NCBI GenBank assembly: GCA_023159155.1
Contig: JAJNNX010000046.1
Span: 1-64,000 of the forward strand
Direction: 5' to 3'
DNA length: 64,000 nt
DNA from: Ustulina deusta
Lineage: Eukaryota; Ascomycota; Sordariomycetes; Xylariales; Xylariaceae
Both the position numbers and the translations under genes were made by a program. The notes beneath the pieces were generated by a model. It was not told where the DNA came from, made no database searches, and worked only from the letters and a program-made list of their open reading frames with translations. Position 1 is the stretch's first letter; the number at the start of each line of letters is the position of its first letter. Shown one piece after another: positions 60,831-64,000 of this stretch.

Positions 60831-63637
60831 GGTGGGAGATAATGTATAGGAATATGTATATACAAGGAGAGAGAAGTATGTACAAGCCAAATCAAACAAA
60901 GCTAAGGGAGTGGAAATGAGCAGCTATGCTCCAAATGGTTCCAAGGGCTGTTTTGTGATGGGGAGTACGAAGATCATCACTTGGTGAGGAACGCCCTTCT
61001 CTTTATACCAAAGTGTCGAATTGGCGAGAAAGAAGACGGACGAGGCAAGGGTCGCCTGCTTCATGAGGAACGGTGCCGCTGACCAGAGTGAAGGTTCTCA
61101 TGGCGCGAAGGAGATAAGACGACAAGGGTTAGGTGAACTAACTCTGTGCGCATGGGGCAAGTCTAGTAATGCAACCACGGGTTTAGAGCCACCAGAGCGT
61201 GATCTGAACCACGACTATAACATGATGGAAGAGAATAATGTCCGTAAGTGGAGTTCGCAGTGGCCGTCCGATGGAGGAGGGAACTAATTACCTCCTGAGC
61301 CCGGGACGCTAGCTGAGACTACCTGCCTCTGTCTGCGCTGGTGCCAGCTTGAGATCGGGGCACTTACTGCAGTTTCTTGATTTTGGAGTCGTGAAGTGAC
61401 ATGAACTAGCTGCCTGGTCTCTGCGACTAGTGTGTCATTTTGGGATCCAGGGACAAACAGCATGTGCGAACAAGATGCACGAGACGTCTCGAAGCATTCC
61501 AGCGGAGGTTGCTTCACTTGTTGCTTTTCGGGGCGTACATAGCCGTCAAGGGTAAAAACTGCTGTGTGCATGCGAGGTGCGAGGTTAAAATCAACTACAC
61601 GCGTTGCAAGCCCCCCTGACGCGGGCTTCGGATTGGACGATCTGCCGGATTGGGAGTTTTGCAATTGTTGCAATGTGCTTCATTTGAGATACCACCGCCC
61701 TTCGCATGCTTGCCAAGGGGGCATGTTGTGGGGAAAGTTGAGCAAAGCGAGCCTAGACTGGCGGACGTCTAACAGGGCCGTCAATGAAATAACGCTTCCC
61801 TACACCACAATATAGAGAGCCAAGACTCGAGTGCCGGTATGCTGGGCCGATATCCCTGCATGACAAGACGGCAGAGAAACGGCGGGAGAGAAAGAGGCAT
61901 GACGTCCCTCTAATAATGCCTGATTAAGCTATGTATAGGTCAGCCTCACGATGAGTCTCATCCCGTGCAACGAACCCCGTGTGGTGCGTGCCGCCGTCGT
62001 GGCCTTGTGTACGCAAATCTGACTTGAAAAATGTGTTGCAGTATTCAGCGAACCTGGGGTAAATGCCCCACGCCACATGATCGACTGCGTGTACCTGCAC
62101 AAGCCGCGTGAGTGGCGCTTCGATGATCTGTGAAGTTGAAGGGGCCGTCGCGTCCCCTGATTGGCTGCTTTGCGAGACCCCTTACCCATCCCGTGCGGTT
62201 GAATCCTCCATCCATCGCATGTCGAGACTAATCAGGGTCGACAGCGCCCGATCGGGAAGCTCGGTTGGCGCCCGAAGAAGCGCCGGGTGGCACACGGGTA
62301 AAGGCCATGCTAAATGCGCGAACAAATGTTTCGCTTGCTCGGATCGTTGTCGACCAACATTCCCGGCACAGTTCCTCATTTGGGGGCCCAATCGTACATG
62401 AAGGAATAGCGATGACTCCAAATTGTCGCGATGGCATGCACGCCGAAAAGCTTCGAATCTGAACCTTGCTGACCAACCCAGAAACCGACCATCAAGACTC
62501 GAACTGCTCGCAGTGAGAAGGTAACGTAACTCGCAACCCTCAACTCATGACTCGCGAACCTTTCGTGCCCTCTGTAGCGTGACTGTCGACAACCTTGCTC
62601 GTTTCGAGCTTCCCAAAGCAAATGCCCTGGCCGTGATCTTGTGGAGTTCGCGGTGAATTACGTACCATCAGAAGCCCGACTAAGACCATTTCGCGCTCTC
62701 CCGAAGGCTTGCGAATAGGCTAATAACCCCACCTTCAATCATGTGCTAATACCTCTCGGCAGTGGGCAAGACGTGATCGACAGCGGTGCGCGAGAAGTAT
62801 TATAGAAATGTTGGTATCTGGATTATCGGCATCTAGTGTAGTGTGGTGATGGCGGCAGGAGTCGAAGCGGGACGAAGGATTAAACAGCCTAGCATATTTG
62901 TCACGGCTTCCCCCTAGCTAGCAAACAAAAAGATCCAAACTGGGTCGATAGCAAGGTTAACCACCGGCAGAGACGGAAGAGTGGTGATGGTTGGAACTGG
63001 GGGCGGCGGTCTGGACGACTTGGGAGTGACGCTTGACAGTATCATGCCATGACGGAATCATAGATAGTCACGTTGCGTCAACGTCCACTATTGTCGGTCC
63101 CGAGCTTCGACACATGCCGGCCAGCGAAAAGCAGACTTGCTATTTGGGCAAGAGACCGCGACGCTAGAAATGATAGCCGTGTAGCATTGACGGGAACTGC
63201 AAGAGGTCGCTGCGGTTGAAAGTTGAAAGCCGAGGTAGCTTCTGAAGTCTATACCGATCGAGTGATGTGAGCCCGACTGACATTAGGCGTTGTTGCAGGA
63301 ATAGGCGTGATGTCATCTAAAAACACAATCGTTTCGTGGAGGCAAAGAACAGCTCGAAAAGTGAGTTGAAACGGCAATTACAATAAGTTAGGAAAGGAGT
63401 AAATAAAGACATTCAAGCAAGCAGTGGTCCAAGTTCATATATAAAGCCTTTCAACGCCTCCACCTCGTATTCATTTATGAGCCGAAGCAGAGATCTGCTA
63501 TGGGCAGCTTGTTGTGGGTTGGGATCTCCAGCATGTGGTCGATCAATGTCAATCTCAGGTCGCGCTGGTTGCGGGCCGCCGCTGCGGAGGGCTCACTCTT
63601 TTCTGGGTCCAAAAACTGCAACATGCAACTTTGTTTA
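60831..63637. other. Long intergenic region, GH16 promoter and BFR2 3' flank
   Basis: 2.8 kb without a convincing gene. Several overlapping frames up to 129 codons (for example 61,284-61,673 on the minus strand) have no domain features. Just downstream of BFR2's stop, 63,475-63,637 carries a frame (to LCFGS) that is best read as 3' untranslated sequence. Confidence 0.5.
61001..61007 (-). promoter_or_regulatory. TATA box candidate for the GH16 gene
   Basis: On the minus strand the sequence reads TATAAAG, about 171 bp before the GH16 start codon. Confidence 0.4.
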
Positions 63638-64000
63638 CTAATTTCTAAAGAGCTGTAGCCCTTGATCGTCAATGGAGACACCGCCCATCTCTTCATCTGA
63701 CGATTCCTCCTTCAAAGCCATTTTCTGGCCGAAAAGCGTGCCGAAAAACCTATCGATTGCGCTTTGCTCCCAACCCCGTCGATCTTCGGGAGCCATGAAA
63801 TTCTGTAGTTTCTAAACCAAGTTTGTAAGCGCCCCGCGTGCGCTGAATACGAGGTTTGACTTACGGGAATTGGCGCGAAGCGCATTTTCCGACCTTTACT
63901 AGCTTTTGTGTCCACATGTCGCTTCGCTTTAGCTTCTTTCGCCGCCGCATAGCGAACAGTCGCAGCTTGCAATCCAGTCCCAAAGCCATCGCCAGAACGC
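63638..64000 (-). CDS. BFR2: BFR2/AATF ribosome-biogenesis protein, C-terminal part (truncated by window edge)
   Basis: Two exons are visible on the minus strand: one running off the right edge (63865-64000) and the last (63638-63811), with a 53-bp intron (GTAAGT donor, tttag acceptor). The 102 visible residues contain the TRAUB/AATF C-terminal domain: VDTKASKGRKMRF, KLQNFMAPEDRRGWEQSAIDRFFGTLFGQKM, an acidic stretch, and the end VSIDDQGLQLFRN. In yeast, Bfr2 is part of the small-subunit processome and is needed for early 18S rRNA processing in the nucleolus. It is a conserved single-copy housekeeping gene, which shows this end of the window is core genome. The start and N-terminus lie outside the window. 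Confidence 0.9.

Noticed and set aside
61284..61673. 129-codon minus-strand frame
   Set aside because: Composition and lack of motifs suggest chance; it lies between the GH16 promoter and BFR2 with no supporting splice or promoter signals.
63475..63637. Extra C-terminal exon after BFR2
   Set aside because: It would need a 23-bp intron; the frame ending QLFRN with TAG at 63638-63640 matches the family's C-terminus.

Overview
The window reads as a filamentous ascomycete (Pezizomycotina) nuclear genome. Introns are short (mostly 50-85 bp) with GT...AG ends and CTAAC/CTGAC-like branch sites. Secreted carbohydrate-active enzymes are frequent. Two long blocks (about 1-9,960 and 18,660-34,350) are reduced to A, T and TpA-rich DNA with no open frames, as expected from repeat-induced point mutation (RIP, CpA to TpA). 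No telomere repeat, rRNA or CRISPR array was seen.

AT-rich blocks. Both are old LTR retrotransposons nested in one another. Block 1 holds the 5' end of a Ty3/gypsy-like element (family A, minus strand). Its LTR was split by a 7,245-bp Ty1/copia-like element with 244-bp LTRs and a perfect 5-bp target duplication (gagtt). Block 2 is a 14,865-bp composite (19,084-33,948) bounded by one matching 5-bp duplication (atagg). A complete 6,080-bp family A copy in the opposite orientation sits inside it, together with a third LTR and two internal duplications. RIP-altered reverse transcriptase cores (YINN in place of YVDD/YLDD) can still be read and fix the orientations.

Island between the blocks (about 10.0-18.6 kb). 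It has a possible small secreted-protein relic, an intronless short-chain dehydrogenase, and a four-exon 629-residue protein with a fungal STAND-type N-terminus, ankyrin-like repeats and a conserved C-terminus. A 273-bp hAT-like MITE with an 8-bp duplication lies just downstream of it.

Gene-rich arm (34.4-64 kb). After an intron-containing tRNA-Thr(TGT) come a nitrilase-superfamily hydrolase, a Ser/Thr-rich tail-anchored protein, a GH3 beta-glucosidase (10 exons), an SDR-like protein with Phe in place of the catalytic Tyr, a compact M24 metallopeptidase, a DUF6590-type protein, an AtsA-like sulfatase, an MFS sugar transporter with a 5-nt microexon, a GH43 glycosidase, a GH16 glucanase, and the C-terminal part of BFR2/AATF at the right edge. 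The sulfatase and transporter are divergent across 900 bp, and GH43 follows the transporter in tandem. Together with GH3 and GH16 this suggests a locus for degrading and taking up plant or sulfated polysaccharides, though no shared regulation was demonstrated. For every multi-exon gene the exon lengths sum to an exact multiple of three under the model given.
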